Positions 62,492-64,000 of a DNA stretch of 64,000 nucleotides are shown here, one piece after another (the first letter of the stretch is position 1; every line of letters begins with the position of its first letter). Below the pieces are notes generated by a model that made no database searches, had not been told where the DNA came from, and saw nothing but the letters and a program-made list of their open reading frames with translations. The stretch comes from JADJOM01 sp046327715 (lineage in GTDB: Bacteria > Gemmatimonadota > Gemmatimonadetes > Gemmatimonadales > GWC2-71-9): contig JAXLXY010000004.1 in the NCBI GenBank assembly GCA_046327715.1, positions 228,500-292,499 of the forward strand. Direction: 5' to 3'. Position numbers and translations under genes: made by a program.

Positions 62492-63696
62492 CAGCAGGCC
62501 TCGACGATCACGGCCTGCCCCTGCCCGCCGCCGATGCACGCGCTGGCCAGGCCCAGCCGCTTGCCCGCGCGGCGGAGGGCGTGGAGCAGGTGCAGGGTGA
62601 GGCGCGCGCCACTCGCGGCAAGCGGGTGCCCGAGGGCGATGGCGCCGCCGTCGGCGTTGGTGCGCCGGCGGTCCAGGCCGAGTTCCTGTTCCACCGCGAG
62701 GTACTGGGCGGCGAAGGCTTCGTTCACCTCGACCAGGTCCATCTGCGCCAGGGTGAGGCCAGCCTTGGCGAGGGCCTTCCGCGCCGCCGGCGCCGGGCCG
62801 ATGCCCATCACGCTCGGATCCACGCCGGCGGTGGCCCACGCCACGATGCGGCCCAGAGGCGTCCAGCCGTTGGCGGCGGCGGTGTCGGCGCCGGCCAGCA
62901 CCAGGGCCGCGGCGCCGTCGCAGATGCCCGAGGCGTTGCCGGCGGTGACCACGCCGTCCTTCCGGAAGTAGGGCGGCAGCTTGGCCAGCGCCTCGGGCGT
63001 CGTGTCCGGGCGCATGTGCTCATCGGCGGCCCACGGCTCCGCCTGCCTGGTCTTGCGGTTGGTGATCGGCACGGGGGCGAGCTCGTCGGCGTAGCGGCCG
63101 GCGGCCCAGGCGTCGCGGGCGCGCTGCTGGCTCATCAGCGCGACCTCGTCCACCGCCGCGCGCGCGAGTCCGTACTGCGCCGCGAGCTTCTCGGCGGTCT
63201 CGGCCATCGAGAGGCCGCACTGGCTGTCCTTGAGCGCCTCCCACAGCGCATCCTCGAGCGGGGCGGGCGGGCCCAGCCGGAGTCCCCAGCGCGCCCCCCG
63301 GACCACGTGCGGCGCCTGGCTCATGGACTCGGTGCCACCCACCAGCACCGTGGCCGACTCGCCTAACAGGATCTGCTGGGCCCCCTGGATGATGGCCTCG
63401 AACCCCGAACCGCAGAGGCGGTTCACCGTGAGCGCGGGGGTCTCGATGGGGCAGCCGCTCCGCAGCGCGACGTGACGGGCCAGGTAGATGGCGTCGGCGC
63501 TGGTCTGCAGCGCGTTGCCGAAGACCACGTGATCGACCTGCGACGGCGCGACGCCGGCACGGGCCAATGCGGCGGTCGCGGCGTGCACGCCGAGGTCGGT
63601 CGCGGTGGCGTCCTTGAGCGTGCCGCCGAAGCTGCCGAAGCCGGTCCGAACTCCGCTCAGGACAACGACTTCGCGTGGGTGCCCCTGGGTGGGCAT
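62491..63696 (-). CDS. Thiolase (acetyl-CoA C-acyltransferase)
   Basis: 401 residues. Catalytic Cys in TVNRLCGSGFEAII, His in AIALGHPLAASGA, second Cys in SACIGGGQGQA; EVNEAFAAQYLAVEQE and the early GVRTGFGSFGG are also typical. Either condenses acetyl-CoA or cleaves a 3-oxoacyl-CoA; 3-oxoadipyl-CoA is possible. First gene of the minus run; TATATA-like sequence at 63707-63714 and GGGAG seven bases before the ATG are its likely start signals. Confidence 0.94.
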   Translation of the reverse strand: MPTQGHPREVVVLSGVRTGFGSFGGTLKDATATDLGVHAATAALARAGVAPSQVDHVVFGNALQTSADAIYLARHVALRSGCPIETPALTVNRLCGSGFEAIIQGAQQILLGESATVLVGGTESMSQAPHVVRGARWGLRLGPPAPLEDALWEALKDSQCGLSMAETAEKLAAQYGLARAAVDEVALMSQQRARDAWAAGRYADELAPVPITNRKTRQAEPWAADEHMRPDTTPEALAKLPPYFRKDGVVTAGNASGICDGAAALVLAGADTAAANGWTPLGRIVAWATAGVDPSVMGIGPAPAARKALAKAGLTLAQMDLVEVNEAFAAQYLAVEQELGLDRRRTNADGGAIALGHPLAASGARLTLHLLHALRRAGKRLGLASACIGGGQGQAVIVEAC

Positions 63697-63800
63697 TGCG
63701 GGCTCCCTATATAAGGAAGGAGGTCCTCAGGGGCCGAAATATCGCCGGGGTGTGGGTGGGAAGTCGAGCAGGGCGGGAACCTCATGCCCGGAAACGAGTT

Positions 63801-63822
63801 GGGCGACCGCTTCCGGCCGCCC
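63801..63822 (-). terminator. Hairpin between the edge gene and the thiolase
   Basis: GGGCGACC (63801-63808) pairs with GGCCGCCC (63815-63822), with one G-T pair, downstream of the partial gene on the minus strand. The rest of 63697-63848 holds the thiolase leader. Confidence 0.4.
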
Positions 63823-63848
63823 TGGTGCCCGTGTTGGTGGGAAGGGGA

Positions 63849-64000
63849 CTACCCCTGCTGGACCTTCTGCCGGGCCCTGGAGGCCCGGGCATCCCACCAG
63901 ATCTTGACCGGTGCCGAGCCGTCGCGGATGTCGCTCACCCGCATCTCGTAGGTGGTGGTGGCATAGGGCCGCAGCTCGAAGACGATAATGCCACTGGCGC
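63849..64000 (-). CDS. C-terminal end of a protein running off the window
   Basis: The minus strand is open from the edge to TAG at 63851-63849, giving about 50 residues: GIIVFELRPYATTTYEMRVS, then DIRDGSAPVKIWWDARASRA. Codon use is normal for the window. No family recognised from the fragment. Confidence 0.6.
   Translation of the reverse strand, partial: ASGIIVFELRPYATTTYEMRVSDIRDGSAPVKIWWDARASRARQKVQQG

Overview
The window looks like a chromosomal segment of a member of the Gemmatimonadota or a close relative. This is inferred from gene content: very high GC, an ECF sigma factor coupled to a Ser/Thr kinase with TPRs, a SusC/SusD pair outside Bacteroidota-like DNA, PQQ and GMC dehydrogenases, many secreted peptidases, and RR-type or lipoprotein signals. 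No rRNA, tRNA, CRISPR array, IS element or prophage was seen. Coding density is high, with many ATGA/GTGA start-stop overlaps.

Layout: 1-4.1 kb holds two paralogous Ser/Thr kinases around an ECF sigma factor. 4.4-6.8 kb is a lipoprotein joining a cholesterol-dependent-cytolysin-like module to seven FG-GAP repeats. 6.9-13.3 kb holds a GMC oxidoreductase with its small subunit, a LytS/LytTR two-component pair and a PQQ dehydrogenase. 13.3-18.6 kb holds an exported TIM-barrel isomerase-like protein, a beta-lactamase-fold hydrolase, an MFS carrier and a hybrid sensor kinase. 18.8-26.2 kb holds a sarcosine-oxidase-like enzyme divergent from an operon of IclR, cyanophycinase, SusC and SusD. 26.3-31.7 kb holds msrA, a GlcG-like protein, a small basic HTH protein, a Rieske oxygenase, a cupin, an MBL hydrolase and a PYROXD2-like oxidoreductase. 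32-35.9 kb holds an S9 peptidase, cutC, an NTF2-like protein and csaA.

36.1-48 kb looks like a lysine/beta-lysine catabolic region: two class III aminotransferases, a semialdehyde dehydrogenase, a KamA-type aminomutase, a GntR regulator, a two-subunit CoA-transferase and an APC permease, interrupted by an erythromycin-esterase-family gene. 48-53.7 kb is a peptide and amide hydrolysis block (M28 peptidase, TolB-CehA protein, amidohydrolase). 53.6-56.3 kb is a tightly overlapping operon of two ATP-grasp ligases and a GNAT. 56.6-63.7 kb is a minus-strand run of thiolase, a membrane protein, 3-hydroxyacyl-CoA dehydrogenase, a lipoprotein, squalene/phytoene synthase, a FAD oxidase and thyX.

Across the window there are short tandem repeats with a 7- or 8-base unit, nearly always in 3-4 copies and often as facing inverted arms. 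They sit between genes and inside linkers of several genes. The two most striking gene-level observations are the cytolysin-FG-GAP fusion lipoprotein and a possible route from lysine through beta-lysine to 3-oxoadipate.
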